Shown here: piece by piece, positions 35,580-46,535 of the stretch | Position numbering within the stretch: position 1 is the first letter of the stretch | Layout: each line of letters begins with the position of its first letter | NCBI GenBank assembly: GCA_964590075.1 | Contig: CAZPXS010000003.1 | Location: 62,001 to 126,000, forward strand | Reading direction: 5' to 3' | Source of the DNA: JAGDVO01 sp964590075 [NCBI: uncultured Aquificales bacterium] | GTDB lineage: Bacteria > Thermosulfidibacterota > Thermosulfidibacteria > Thermosulfidibacterales | DNA length: 64,000 nucleotides | Made by a program: the position numbers and the translations under genes | Notes under the pieces: model-generated | Told to the model about the DNA's origin: nothing | What the model saw: the letters and a program-made list of their open reading frames with translations, nothing else | Databases searched by the model: none

Positions 35580-36788
35580 ATGATGAATAGGTGGATGTAT
35601 GTAATGTTAGGTCTGATCATCAATGTTATTCTTGGTACCGTTTATGCCTTTAGTCTTTTTAGGCCACCCCTTGAGAAGATGTGGGGGATAAGTGCTACTG
35701 AGAGTGGTTTACCCTACATGGTATTCCTTGCCTTAATTTGGGTTGGGATGCCACTTGGTGCGAAACTAATGAGAAAGTATGGTTCTCCCAAGCCACCGAT
35801 GATTATAGGTGCAGTCCTAACAGGTATAGGTTACATTTTAGCAGGCTTTTCACCAAACATATGGTTTTTAACTTTAGCTTACGGAATAATCGCGGGAACG
35901 GGAGTGTGGATCGTATACGGATGTCCTATAGCAACAAGCACAAGATGGTTCCCTGACAAAACCGGTATAGCGGTAGGTCTTACCGTCGGTGGTTTCGGTC
36001 TATCAGCTTTTATAACAGGTCCTGTTATCAAGGGATTGATAGGAGCGGTAGGTCCACTTAATACCTTCCTATACTTAGGAATAGCCTACCTGGTGTTACT
36101 TATAATTCTATCACTACCTTATAAGTTCCCTCCCGAGGGGTATTCACCTGCTCCATCCACATCGCAACAGCAAAAGGCAACAACACCAAGTGCAACTGTA
36201 GTTGAGATACCATTATCAGAGGCATCGAAGACCATTCAGTTCTGGGCTTTATATATAGCTTTCGTCGCTGGTTCCCTAGCAGGTCTACTTGCAATAGGTA
36301 CAAGCGCTCCTGTTGCAAAGGAAGTTGGAGTACCGTCAGAAATGGTAACAATGGCGATTCAAATCTTTGCCCTTTGTAACTTTGCAGGTAGACCTCTATT
36401 CGGTTGGCTAACGGACAAGTTAGGATCGAAGGGAGCTACTATGCTATCCCATACCCTGATATTCCTGGCAAGCATCTTTCTCTACACAACAAGAAATACA
36501 GTAGCATTCATTATAAGCTACATGATTCTATGGCTTAATCTGGGTGGTTGGCTTGCAATAGCTCCAACATCGGTAAGAAGGTTCTTTGGAGTCAAATACG
36601 CAGCCGACATATACGGTGTAGTAATTAGCGCTTATGGAGTTGGAGCAATCGTTGGTACTTTAGTTTCAGGAAAGATAAAGGATATTACAGGATCCTACAT
36701 TAACTCATTCCCGATTGTTGCAGCATTAGCCATCCTAGGATTCTTATGCGCCTTTGGTATGAAACCGTTAGCTAAAAAAGAAGCATAA
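35580..36788 (+). CDS. OFA-family MFS transporter (oxalate/formate antiporter-like)
   Basis: A 402-aa, 12-segment major facilitator. Family marks: a start LGLIINVILGTVYAFSLFRPPLEKMWG, the MPLGAKLMRKYG loop, GTGVWIVYGCPIATSTRWFPDKTGIAVGLTVGGFGLSAFI and FNxxGRPLFGWLTDKLG (here FAGRPLFGWLTDKLG). OFA members exchange oxalate/formate or take up other monocarboxylates such as lactate or pyruvate, so the substrate is open. Single gene with its own strong promoter and a terminator, hence independently regulated; possibly highly expressed. Confidence 0.87.
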   Translation: MMNRWMYVMLGLIINVILGTVYAFSLFRPPLEKMWGISATESGLPYMVFLALIWVGMPLGAKLMRKYGSPKPPMIIGAVLTGIGYILAGFSPNIWFLTLAYGIIAGTGVWIVYGCPIATSTRWFPDKTGIAVGLTVGGFGLSAFITGPVIKGLIGAVGPLNTFLYLGIAYLVLLIILSLPYKFPPEGYSPAPSTSQQQKATTPSATVVEIPLSEASKTIQFWALYIAFVAGSLAGLLAIGTSAPVAKEVGVPSEMVTMAIQIFALCNFAGRPLFGWLTDKLGSKGATMLSHTLIFLASIFLYTTRNTVAFIISYMILWLNLGGWLAIAPTSVRRFFGVKYAADIYGVVISAYGVGAIVGTLVSGKIKDITGSYINSFPIVAALAILGFLCAFGMKPLAKKEA

Positions 36789-36810
36789 CCTCAATAATTA
36801 TTAAAAACCT

Positions 36811-36847
36811 AAAGGCCCCTCCTTTACGGAAGGGGCCTTTTCTTTTT
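36811..36847 (+). terminator. Rho-independent terminator of the OFA transporter gene
   Basis: AAAGGCCCCTCC and GGAAGGGGCCTTT pair with a single bulge around TTTAC, followed by a T-rich run (TTTTCTTTTT). It may also act on the other strand thanks to the A run. Confidence 0.9.
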
Positions 36848-36873
36848 CCGATATTACTGTTATATAAGTGGGC

Positions 36874-39456
36874 ATGGTAAACCTTAAAGAGATCATAACA
36901 ACATCACCCCATCCTGAAAACGTGGAAAAAACTCTCCTATCCTTAGGTAATAAAGTGGTAGAAAGTCTTATAAAATCAGAAGAAATTGAAAATTTTGTAT
37001 TTTGTTGTGGCGTAAGTCACTTCATAGCGAGAGAATCTATAAGAGATCCATCTATAATTAACGATATATTCATAAATAAAGGCTATAAAAATTCTATAAA
37101 TAGAAACGAACAAGAAACAAAAAAGATCAAAGATATCAAAGAACTAAAAAAATGGCATAAAAAAGAACATATAAGAATAGCTGTTAGGGATCTCCTATCC
37201 ATAGCGGACGTAAGGAGAATCTTAAAAGAACTATCCATCTTAGCAGATATAACGATAAAAAAGGTGGTTGAACTACATAACGGTGATTACACCAATCGCA
37301 TAATGATAGTGGGCTTAGGGAAATTAGGAGGAGAGGAGTTAAATTATTTTTCAGACATAGACTTAATGTATGTTTATGGAAATGAATCAAACCACGAAGA
37401 TTTTGTTAGGTTCTTTGAAAAAATAACTTCAACGCTACAGGATGAAAAGGAGGGATACAAGACCTACAACGTAGATCTAAGGCTCAGGCCACAAGGTAAC
37501 GCAGGTCCGATATGCCTACCAATTGAGGCTTATAGAATATACTACGAGAACTACGGTAGATTCTGGGAAAAGATGATGTTGATAAAGGCAAGACCTGTAT
37601 TGGGTAACAGGAACATCATAGAAGAGTTTTATAACATAATCACCCCATTTGTTTATAAGAGATATCTAGACTTTTCCTACATTGAAAGAATAAAAAACCT
37701 AAGAGACGAAATACTGCAGGAAGCATCGACTCTCGAAGACAACATAAAACTCATGAGAGGCGGAATAAGAGAAATTGAATTTATTGTCAATGCTTTTCAA
37801 CTTCTATATGGTGGCAAGATAGAATGGTTTAGGAACCCTAATATAACAACAACACTTAGTAGACTTCACGCGTCTGGATTTTTAAATTCCGAGGACTATA
37901 GCAAACTTTATAACGGATACATTTTTTTAAGAAAACTAGAAAATAGACTTCAGATCTCCTATCGCACCCAAACCCATGCCCTCCCGAAGAACGAAAAAGA
38001 CCTAAGAAGAATAGCTATATCTATGGGCTTCTCAGGAAACCACTGTATAGATCAATTGAAAGAAAAACTGGAAGAGATAAGAAACAACATATCCTCCATA
38101 TTTGAAGAGCTCTTTTCGGATAAAAGGGAAAAGACGGTAACTATAATTAACGACCCCGTTATATGGGATGCTGTAAAGAATCTAAACGAGGAACATGAAA
38201 ACCTCGGATACATATTATACGAAGAATCTATAAATTCTGTAGATGCGCAACTTTTTATGAAGAATATAAGTTTTGTTATAAAAAACATAGAATACCCCAA
38301 ACATTCGTTTATGGATCTAATTCTTAACGATAAAAACTTTAGGAACCTGATTGTTAAAATTTTAGGTACAAGTCAGTACGTATCAAAAGTTTTACAAAAA
38401 AATAAACACTTAAATGAATATATAATTCAAAAAATTATCGATATGAGTATACTTGATTCAAAAATAACAAATAAAAAGTTGAAAATGATATCCGAGTCCT
38501 TAGAAGATATTACACCTCAAACCGTAAGAATGATAAGGGATATAGTTCTCACAGAAACGATGATGCTCGATTCTTTAAAAATAATAGATATAAACGATGT
38601 AGAAAATATTCTATCAAAATTTGCACATATCATAGTGAACAAAGTATACAATAAAATAAAATCAAAATATAATGAGTCAAACCTCAATATAATAGCGCTT
38701 GGGAAATTCTCTACGAAGGAAATGTTGTACTTTTCAGATATAGATTTAATGTTTTTAGGTGATGAATCAGATCAAAACTTAAACTTAGCTAACGAATTTA
38801 TAAAATTCTTTTCTAAAGAGAAACTTCTGGAAGATGACATCTACACTATAGATATTAGGCTGAAACCATTTGGTAGTGCTGGGGCAATAGTAACATCTCC
38901 AAACTCATTCATAAAATACATAGAGGAACACTTAAGGAGCTGGGAGATACTAGCCTATTCAAGAGCTCGTAGTATCACAGGATACAATGAAGAAATAAAG
39001 AATATATTTGAAAAATTAAGTAGCATAAAGCTACATAAAAATCAATTTAAAGATATACTAGAAAAAGTTAGAGATGGATTTTCCAAAAAAATCTATGACA
39101 TGAAATTATCCATAGGAGGTATAATAGAAATAGATTTAATACTGAGTTATCTAAAAATTAATTTTAACTTAAAATCATTTAGCAATAAATCTTTATTTAA
39201 AGAAGTTAAAGCAAAAAATTTAATAGATAGAAAAATCCTAAAGCAACTGGAAGAAGATTATTATTTTCTCAGGTTGTTAGAAAAAAACTGTAAACTTTTA
39301 TTTTATCCTCCAACCAGTGAACTACCAAACAAAGGTAAGAAACTCTCAATACTATCAAAATTAATAGGAAAAGATGAGGATTATATAATAGAAAACTTCA
39401 TCAATACAAAAAAGAAGATATGCGAGAACATAAATATAATAGTAGAGAAATTATAA
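36874..39456 (+). CDS. glnE: [Glutamine synthetase] adenylyltransferase/deadenylylase
   Basis: A 860-aa two-headed nucleotidyltransferase that adenylylates and deadenylylates glutamine synthetase in response to nitrogen status. Both catalytic heads are visible: GLGKLGGEELNYFSDIDLMYVYG (deadenylylase half) and ALGKFSTKEMLYFSDIDLMFLG (adenylylase half), each followed by RLRPQGNAGPI or RLKPFGSAGAI, plus a helical linker. Slightly shorter than E. coli GlnE (about 945 aa). The ATG at 36874 (GTG at 36868 possible) has no Shine-Dalgarno and follows a TATATA box by 7 nt, so it may be leaderless. The GS and PII genes are not here. Overlaps the next gene by 37 nt. Confidence 0.93.
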   Translation: MVNLKEIITTSPHPENVEKTLLSLGNKVVESLIKSEEIENFVFCCGVSHFIARESIRDPSIINDIFINKGYKNSINRNEQETKKIKDIKELKKWHKKEHIRIAVRDLLSIADVRRILKELSILADITIKKVVELHNGDYTNRIMIVGLGKLGGEELNYFSDIDLMYVYGNESNHEDFVRFFEKITSTLQDEKEGYKTYNVDLRLRPQGNAGPICLPIEAYRIYYENYGRFWEKMMLIKARPVLGNRNIIEEFYNIITPFVYKRYLDFSYIERIKNLRDEILQEASTLEDNIKLMRGGIREIEFIVNAFQLLYGGKIEWFRNPNITTTLSRLHASGFLNSEDYSKLYNGYIFLRKLENRLQISYRTQTHALPKNEKDLRRIAISMGFSGNHCIDQLKEKLEEIRNNISSIFEELFSDKREKTVTIINDPVIWDAVKNLNEEHENLGYILYEESINSVDAQLFMKNISFVIKNIEYPKHSFMDLILNDKNFRNLIVKILGTSQYVSKVLQKNKHLNEYIIQKIIDMSILDSKITNKKLKMISESLEDITPQTVRMIRDIVLTETMMLDSLKIIDINDVENILSKFAHIIVNKVYNKIKSKYNESNLNIIALGKFSTKEMLYFSDIDLMFLGDESDQNLNLANEFIKFFSKEKLLEDDIYTIDIRLKPFGSAGAIVTSPNSFIKYIEEHLRSWEILAYSRARSITGYNEEIKNIFEKLSSIKLHKNQFKDILEKVRDGFSKKIYDMKLSIGGIIEIDLILSYLKINFNLKSFSNKSLFKEVKAKNLIDRKILKQLEEDYYFLRLLEKNCKLLFYPPTSELPNKGKKLSILSKLIGKDEDYIIENFINTKKKICENINIIVEKL

Positions 39457-40319
39457 TAGTTACATTACAAAACAAACTAACGGGCATAAACTATCCGTTA
39501 CTATGGCTTGCAAAATGTAAAGGATATGAAGTTTTATGTAGAAAAAGTTCTAATGTAGAAGAATACTGTAAAAAAAATAAGATCAAATATAGCTATTATA
39601 GCCTTAGTAAAATAGCTAAATTCTTGTCAAAGGATAAATTAATATTAACAGCCAGCAGCAAAGAAACCTTACAGATCTTTACCCTAGCGCTAGCTCTAAA
39701 TAGCGTAAAAAAAATAATAAAACTAAAATTAAGGGAAGGTAATGATTTCTTTGATAAGATTTCATCAAAGATTGATACAGGATGGATAGATAGTGATTTT
39801 CTAACATTAGAAAAAAATGTAGATAAAAAGGAATTTTTAACCATAGTAACAAGATTAAAACCTGGTAAAAATATACTAAGGCTTTTGTTAACCTTAAGGG
39901 ACATAAAGATAAATGTTAAAAAAATCATAAGAGGAGATGGAGAACTAAAGAAGTTGGTTAAGCTAATACCGGTTGATCTATTAAAGTTAGTAGAGGAAAA
40001 ACTAAGGGAGGATGAATATATAAACCTCCTAGATGGGTCGGAGATACTCCTATATCCATCCCATGGTACAGACTTAACCTGTAGAACCGTTTTAGAAGCA
40101 GCAAGTAGAGGATGTGCCGTCATAAACTTTGAACCATTAGCAAAAAAATACATCATAAATGGCAAAACCGGCTATAACATTGATATAAATAATAAGAACA
40201 ATCACATTCTTATAAGCAAGATTCTCTTAAACCGGAAGCTACTACGCGTACTCTCCCTAAATGCCAAAAGAGAGGCTAAAAAGTATAATGCTAAAACTAT
40301 TCCCTTACCATTTTTATAG
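39420..40319 (+). CDS. GT-B-like glycosyltransferase-related protein, overlapping glnE
   Basis: A 299-aa protein. The C-terminal half looks like a family 4-type glycosyltransferase: IIRGDGELKKLVKLIP, LLDGSEILLYPSHGTDLTCRTVLEAASRGCAVINFEPLAKKYIINGKTGYNID, the usual nucleotide-sugar binding pattern with an acidic residue before the A-RGCAVI turn. The N-terminal half (EIIIVTLQNKLTGINYPLLWLAKCKG) fits the acceptor domain but is short, with a total some 70 residues below usual. It starts 37 nt inside glnE and its end runs 23 nt into the opposing thiC gene. Substrate and pathway unknown. AT-rich like glnE. Confidence 0.55.
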   Translation: MREHKYNSREIIIVTLQNKLTGINYPLLWLAKCKGYEVLCRKSSNVEEYCKKNKIKYSYYSLSKIAKFLSKDKLILTASSKETLQIFTLALALNSVKKIIKLKLREGNDFFDKISSKIDTGWIDSDFLTLEKNVDKKEFLTIVTRLKPGKNILRLLLTLRDIKINVKKIIRGDGELKKLVKLIPVDLLKLVEEKLREDEYINLLDGSEILLYPSHGTDLTCRTVLEAASRGCAVINFEPLAKKYIINGKTGYNIDINNKNNHILISKILLNRKLLRVLSLNAKREAKKYNAKTIPLPFL

Positions 40320-41568
40320 CACAGTACTCCCCACACATAGTACATACATCATCTTCGCGAGGAAGCCTCTCTCTTCTCATGCTTTCGGCCTTAACAGGGT
40401 CTATGGCTAACTTAATCTGGGTATCCCAATCTAGGTTCCACCTTGCCATAGACATAGCCCTATCCCTCTCTATAGCCTTTGGTAAACCCTTTGCCAAATC
40501 AGCAGCATGGGCCGCAATCTTAGCAGCAATGACACCCTCCCTCACATCCTCGACTGTAGGAAGCCTCAAGTGTTCCGATGGAGTAACATAACACAAGAAA
40601 TCGGCACCATAATAAGCAGCAAGAGCACCACCTATCGCCGAAACGAGGTGATCGTAACCGGGTGCAGAATCGGTAACAAGAGGACCAAGTACATAAAAGG
40701 GGGCACCATGGCATAGTCTTTTCTGTAAAATTATGTTCGTCTCTATCTGGTTAAGGGGCACATGTCCCGGCCCTTCAACCATAACCTGCACACCCTTCTC
40801 CCAAGCTCTCTGGACAAGCTCTCCCAATATAATCAACTCCTGTATCTGAGCCCTATCCGTCGCATCCAATACAGAACCTGGTCTAAAACCATCACCAAGG
40901 GAGAGGGTCAAATCGTATTCCTTGGCTATATCCAGCAATTCATCGAAAAATTCGTAAAGGGGATTCTCCTTTCTATTATATCTCATCCAACTAACTAGGA
41001 AAGCACCACCCCTACTTACAACCCCTAAAATCCTTCCCTCCCTCTCCATCCTCTCCATAGACTCAAGGGTAACGCCGCAGTGCACGGTTATAAAATCGAC
41101 ACCATCCTCGGCATGCTTTCTAATAACATCAAACAGGAACTCCTTCTCCATGGTAACGAAAGGTTTTCCCTTGTTCTTCCACTCTATAGCAGCCTGATAT
41201 ATAGGAACGGTACCAACCATAACGGGACACTCTTTAAGTATCAATCTCCTAATATAGTCAAGATCACCACCAGTTGAAAGATCCATAACCGCATCAGCAC
41301 CAGCCATAACCGCTGCCTTCATCTTCAAGAGCTCTTCATCGTAGTTACAGTAATCACTCGAAGTCCCTATGTTTGCATTAACCTTGGTTGAAAGTCCTTT
41401 CCCGATACCTATAGGCTCCCTCCATTTCCTGTTCTTATTGTAAGGTATTATGACTGTGCCTTCAGCTACTCTCCTTCTTAACTCCTCTACATCTATACCT
41501 TCCTTACTCGCAACTTTTCTCATCTCCTCCGTTATAATTCCCTTCCTCGCGTACTCTAACTGAGTCAT
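40297..41568 (-). CDS. thiC: Phosphomethylpyrimidine synthase
   Basis: Converts AIR to HMP-P in thiamine synthesis by a noncanonical radical-SAM reaction (423 aa). The C-terminal Fe-S motif is C-x2-C-x4-C (CTMCGEYC), the zinc/substrate region includes SLGDGFRPGSVLDATD and MVEGPGHVPLNQIETN, and the start MTQLEYARKGIITEEM is typical of the short, anaerobe-type ThiC. ATG 41568 is chosen over a TTG two codons upstream because GGGGGTGAG lies 7 nt ahead. Last gene of yggS-thi4-thiE-thiC. Confidence 0.97.
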   Translation of the reverse strand: MTQLEYARKGIITEEMRKVASKEGIDVEELRRRVAEGTVIIPYNKNRKWREPIGIGKGLSTKVNANIGTSSDYCNYDEELLKMKAAVMAGADAVMDLSTGGDLDYIRRLILKECPVMVGTVPIYQAAIEWKNKGKPFVTMEKEFLFDVIRKHAEDGVDFITVHCGVTLESMERMEREGRILGVVSRGGAFLVSWMRYNRKENPLYEFFDELLDIAKEYDLTLSLGDGFRPGSVLDATDRAQIQELIILGELVQRAWEKGVQVMVEGPGHVPLNQIETNIILQKRLCHGAPFYVLGPLVTDSAPGYDHLVSAIGGALAAYYGADFLCYVTPSEHLRLPTVEDVREGVIAAKIAAHAADLAKGLPKAIERDRAMSMARWNLDWDTQIKLAIDPVKAESMRRERLPREDDVCTMCGEYCAIKMVRE

Positions 41569-41570
41569 AT

Positions 41571-42194
41571 TCAACTCACCCCCTCTAGAACTTCTCTAAG
41601 TCTTTTTGCCACCATCATTGGATCCATCTTATAAAATATCGACATACAAACCGCAACTACAACCCCCTTTTCTCTCAATTCCCTCGCCCTATCAAAGTCT
41701 ATTCCTCCTAAGGGATAAACGGGTCTATCCACAGTTCTTGCCAATTCAACGAACCTATCGACACCCAGAGGTCTAGCAAAGGGCTTACTCTTTGTATAAA
41801 AAACCGGCGAGAGTATAAAATAATCGACGTTATCCTTCAAATTCCTCAACTCCTCCTCACTATGAGCGGAATACCCTATAAGCCCTTCCCATATCTTTTT
41901 GGCATCAGTAGGTGAGATGCTATCCGCACCGAGTTGTACACCACAGGCAGATACAATTTGCGCTACATCGATTCTATCCTTTATGATCAGTTTAGCCCCA
42001 AAATCGTAAGTCAGTTTTCTGAATTCCCTCGCTATTGCGACCAAAACCTTAGGAGGTAGATCGGGTTCCCTGATTATCACTGCATCAACACCACCCTTTA
42101 AAGCAGACTCTACGAGTTTTATCAAGGGCTTATCCTTAACGAGGTGACGATTAGTTACGAGAGCTAATCTAAAGGGATATACTAGTTTATTCAT
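41571..42194 (-). CDS. thiE: Thiamine phosphate synthase/TenI-family protein
   Basis: A TIM barrel of 207 aa with a ThiE-like layout: GGVDAVIIREPDLPP, KLIIKDRIDVAQIVSACGVQLGADSISP, IGYSAHSEEE, YFILSPVFYTKSKP and PVYPLGGID. Against textbook ThiE the REKD Lys is Pro (REPD), the NDR Asn is Lys (KDR), and the GQED block is GADS. These positions bind the pyrimidine/pyrophosphate, so it may be a divergent ThiE or a TenI-like protein. Gene context (between thi4 and thiC, 4-nt overlap with thi4) supports a thiamine role. No other ThiE is in the window. Confidence 0.75.
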   Translation of the reverse strand: MNKLVYPFRLALVTNRHLVKDKPLIKLVESALKGGVDAVIIREPDLPPKVLVAIAREFRKLTYDFGAKLIIKDRIDVAQIVSACGVQLGADSISPTDAKKIWEGLIGYSAHSEEELRNLKDNVDYFILSPVFYTKSKPFARPLGVDRFVELARTVDRPVYPLGGIDFDRARELREKGVVVAVCMSIFYKMDPMMVAKRLREVLEGVS

Positions 42195-42979
42195 CTCATA
42201 CCACCGAGAACCTTCTTTATCATATCCGAAGCTTTCTTACCCGATAGTAACATTCCACCGAATATAGGCCCCATCCTATGCTCACCGTAACATGCAATAG
42301 CAGCCATACCAATCACAAATAAACCCGGATACACTTCACCAGTCTTTTCAACCACAAACCTCTCACCAAACTCGGCCAACATAGGTTTCTCACCAATAAC
42401 CTCACCTGTAGGAGTGGCCAATTTCTTCTTGAGTTTCTTAACGATAATATTTGCGATTTCCGCATCATGACCGGTACCATCAACCACAACCTTTGACTCA
42501 ACCGTAATAGGATCAACATGAAGCCTGTTCAACTCTACAGGTGTCCAGTTTAACACAAGTCCACATACTCTCTCTCCTTCATCAACCTTAACATCAACCG
42601 CACTTATCAGGTTAAATATCTTAACACCTGATGTAACAGCTTTGTATATAAGGCCACTTGCTAAAGCTATAGCATCCACTATGTAGTAACCCTCCTCGCT
42701 ATAGGGTTTATATGGTATTTCGAACTCATCGAGCACCTCAAGAGCCTCCTTCTGCACGACAACCACGTTGAACATAGCACCTCCACCCCATATGCCACCA
42801 CCTGGAGCTAGTTTTCTCTCAAAGATGGAGACATTGTAGCCCTCTTTAGCAAGATAGTAACCACAGACAAGTCCACTTGGTCCAGCCCCAACTATCGCAA
42901 CGTCACTTTTTATAACGCCCGAAAACTTATTAAAATACTCTTCGAGTATAGCTTTGGTAATTATCTTCTCATCAAGCAT
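42191..42979 (-). CDS. thi4: Thiazole synthase, THI4 family (sulfide-type, archaeal-like)
   Basis: Makes the thiamine thiazole from NAD, glycine and a sulfur source (262 aa). The dinucleotide motif GAGPSG is at residues 31-36, followed by ERKLAPGGGIWGGGAMFN; FAD/NAD-type Gly-rich end GPIFGGMLLSGKKA. At the site where yeast Thi4 has its sacrificial Cys (SCMDP) this protein has LHVDP with His154. Methanogen enzymes with His there use sulfide and iron and turn over many times. So a catalytic, oxygen-sensitive enzyme is expected, fitting a sulfidic habitat. It replaces ThiG/ThiS in this operon. Confidence 0.92.
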   Translation of the reverse strand: MLDEKIITKAILEEYFNKFSGVIKSDVAIVGAGPSGLVCGYYLAKEGYNVSIFERKLAPGGGIWGGGAMFNVVVVQKEALEVLDEFEIPYKPYSEEGYYIVDAIALASGLIYKAVTSGVKIFNLISAVDVKVDEGERVCGLVLNWTPVELNRLHVDPITVESKVVVDGTGHDAEIANIIVKKLKKKLATPTGEVIGEKPMLAEFGERFVVEKTGEVYPGLFVIGMAAIACYGEHRMGPIFGGMLLSGKKASDMIKKVLGGMR

Positions 42980-42982
42980 AGT

Positions 42983-43681
42983 TTACCTCCTTTCCCCGAA
43001 TATTAATGTACCTATCCTTATTATAGTTGCTCCTTCCTCAATGGCAACCTCAAAATCATTACTCATACCCATCGATAACTCTACAAATTCCTCCAAACCA
43101 AACTCATCCCTTACTCTATCCCTCAGTTCTCTAAGCCTTCTAAAAACCCATCTAACATCCTCAGGATCGCTCACAAAGGGAGCTACCGTCATCAACCCAA
43201 CCAACCTCAACATCCTGGTATTACTACGGATATAATCGACGAGATCCTCTAACTTCTCCTCCACAACACCATGTTTAGTAGCCTCTTTAGCCACATTAAC
43301 TTCAACAAGTACAGGCATTACCTTCCCAACCTTTAAAAGTTCCCTCTCAAGGGTATCAACAAGTTCAGGCCTATCAACGGAATGAATCGTATCAAATATC
43401 CTAACAGCATCCTTAACCTTGTTCCTCTGTAGGTAACCTATCATATGCCATTTTATAGGATTAGCAAACAACTTTTTAAACTTTTCCTTAGCTTCCTGAA
43501 CTCTGTTTTCACCTATATCGGTAATACCAAGGGATATCGCTACTTCTATTATTTCGGGAGGTACGGTCTTTGTCACCGCTACAAGCTTTACTGTACCTGG
43601 ATCCCTCTTTACCCTTTCGCAGGCTCTATTGATTCTTTCTCTTAGGATACCTATATTTTTAAGTAAAGTATCCCGTACCAT
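42983..43681 (-). CDS. YggS/PLPBP-family pyridoxal phosphate homeostasis protein
   Basis: A single-domain alanine-racemase-fold protein (232 aa) that carries PLP and buffers the B6 pool. The PLP Lys is K38 in VKLVAVTKTVPPEI; ENRVQEAKEKF, WHMIGYLQRNKVKD and ELSMGMSNDFEVAIEEGATIIRIG are family blocks. ATG at 43681 is used; TTG at 43687 is an alternative and no RBS decides between them. First gene of the thi4-thiE-thiC operon (3 nt to thi4), although no TPP-type leader precedes it. Confidence 0.93.
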   Translation of the reverse strand: MVRDTLLKNIGILRERINRACERVKRDPGTVKLVAVTKTVPPEIIEVAISLGITDIGENRVQEAKEKFKKLFANPIKWHMIGYLQRNKVKDAVRIFDTIHSVDRPELVDTLERELLKVGKVMPVLVEVNVAKEATKHGVVEEKLEDLVDYIRSNTRMLRLVGLMTVAPFVSDPEDVRWVFRRLRELRDRVRDEFGLEEFVELSMGMSNDFEVAIEEGATIIRIGTLIFGERR

Positions 43682-43728
43682 GTCCAATTACTACCAAACA
43701 TTAATATAAAAATGCAAGAGGTGATAAC

Positions 43729-43956
43729 ATGGAAGGATTTGGTGGATTTGGAAAGATAATGATACTCATGGGAATTTTTCTTATAGTATTTGGATTGATC
43801 ATTATAGGAGTAGGGAAGCTCCCATATCTTGGGAAGCTTCCCGGAGATATCTACATAAGAAAAGGTAACTTTACCTTCTACTTTCCATTTGCAACAAGTA
43901 TCTTAATCAGCCTAATACTTACAATCCTACTTAACATCATATTTAGGATAAAGTAG
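43729..43956 (+). CDS. DUF2905 family small membrane protein
   Basis: A 75-aa protein with two hydrophobic helices around a conserved turn KLPYLGKLPGDIYIRKGNFTFYFP, the signature of DUF2905. RBS AGAGGTG. It is the only plus-strand gene between two minus-strand operons, and its stop abuts the stop of dapL (0 nt gap). Function unknown. Confidence 0.85.
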   Translation: MEGFGGFGKIMILMGIFLIVFGLIIIGVGKLPYLGKLPGDIYIRKGNFTFYFPFATSILISLILTILLNIIFRIK

Positions 43957-45113
43957 CTAAAGTAACTTAACTATCCTGTGAGCCGCTTCTTCCAACCTTT
44001 CCTCAGGTAAACATAGAGTCATTCTAAAGTAACCTTCACCATACTCACCAAAACCAACCCCAGGAGTAACCACCACATTAGCTTCATCCAGAAGTTTCTT
44101 CGCAAAACTTATGGAGTCGTAACCTGATGGAACAGGTGTCCATATATAGAAGGTCGCCTTGGGAGATTTAACGTTAAAGCCGTTTTTAGTCAAAATGTCA
44201 ACGAACAAATCCCTTCTTCTCTTATATCTCGATCTTATCTCTTCAACCTGAGGCTCATGGGTGAGTGCGTATATGGCAGCTTCCTGGATAGCCTCGAAAA
44301 CTCCAGAATCAATATTCGTCTTTACCTTTACCAACCCTCTAATAACATCAGGATTACCAACCGCCATGCCTATGCGCCAACCTGTCATATTAAAGGTCTT
44401 AGATAGAGAATGAAATTCTATCGCAACATCCTTTGCACCTTCCAGCTCTAATATACTGATGGGTGGTTCCTCGTAGTATATCTCACTATAGGCTGCGTCA
44501 TGAGCCACTATAAAACCATAAGTCTTAGCAAGTTCTATAAGCCTTTTAAAAAACTCTCTTGTAGCAATGGCACTTGTAGGATTGTTTGGATAGTTCACAA
44601 AAAATATTTTGGTTTTCTTCAAAACATCCTCGGGTATACTATCAAGATCGGGGAGAAATCCATTCTCAGCTCTTAGAGGTACATGATAGGGGATACCTCC
44701 TGCCAGAACCGTTGAACCATGATAAACCGGATAACCTGGATCCGGTACTAACACGTAATCGCCAGGATTAACAAAGGCAAAAGGTAGGTGAGCGATACCC
44801 TCCTTCGAACCTATAAGCGCGGTAACCTCACTCTTCGGATCTATATCTACCTTAAATCTTCTTTTATACCAGGCACTTACAGCCTCACGGAACCTGAGCA
44901 TACCCTCATAGGAGGGATACCTGTGGTAGCTGGGATTATCAAGAGCCCTTTTCATGGCCTCTACTATTTCAGAAGGGGTTGGCATGTCAGGATCGCCAAC
45001 CCCGAGATCTATCACATCGTAGCCTTCCTCAAGTTTTCTTCTCTTAGCTTCATCGATAGCAGCAAAGAGATAGGGTGGTAGCTTTTTTAACCTATCTGCC
45101 CACTCAAAGGCCA

Positions 45114-45114
<1 letters not shown>
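43957..45114 (-). CDS. dapL: LL-diaminopimelate aminotransferase-like class I/II aminotransferase
   Basis: A 385-aa PLP fold-type I enzyme. The start FEWADRLKKLPPYLFAAIDEAKRR, then IDLGVGDPDMPTP and SYHRYPSYEGMLRFREAVSAWYKRRF, match DapL of anaerobes. The PLP Lys is in EFHSLSKTFNMTGWRIG; NYPNNPTSA and the C-terminal Arg (YFRMTLCL) are conserved. DapL makes LL-DAP in one step for lysine and peptidoglycan. ATG 45114 is used, overlapping the nfnB stop by one base with GGGGGAG ahead; a GTG 6 nt upstream is less likely. Other aminotransferase specificities cannot be excluded. Confidence 0.82.
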
Positions 45115-46532
<1,418 letters not shown>

Positions 46533-46535
46533 TTA

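Noticed and set aside
39596-40165. 189-codon open frame opposite to the GT-like gene
   Set aside because: Ser/Phe-rich mirror translation of an AT-rich coding region; the plus-strand frame has the glycosyltransferase features.
43682-43728. Possible TPP riboswitch ahead of the thiamine operon
   Set aside because: Only 47 nt separate yggS from the divergent DUF2905 gene and no CTGAGA or ACCTGA-type blocks are present.
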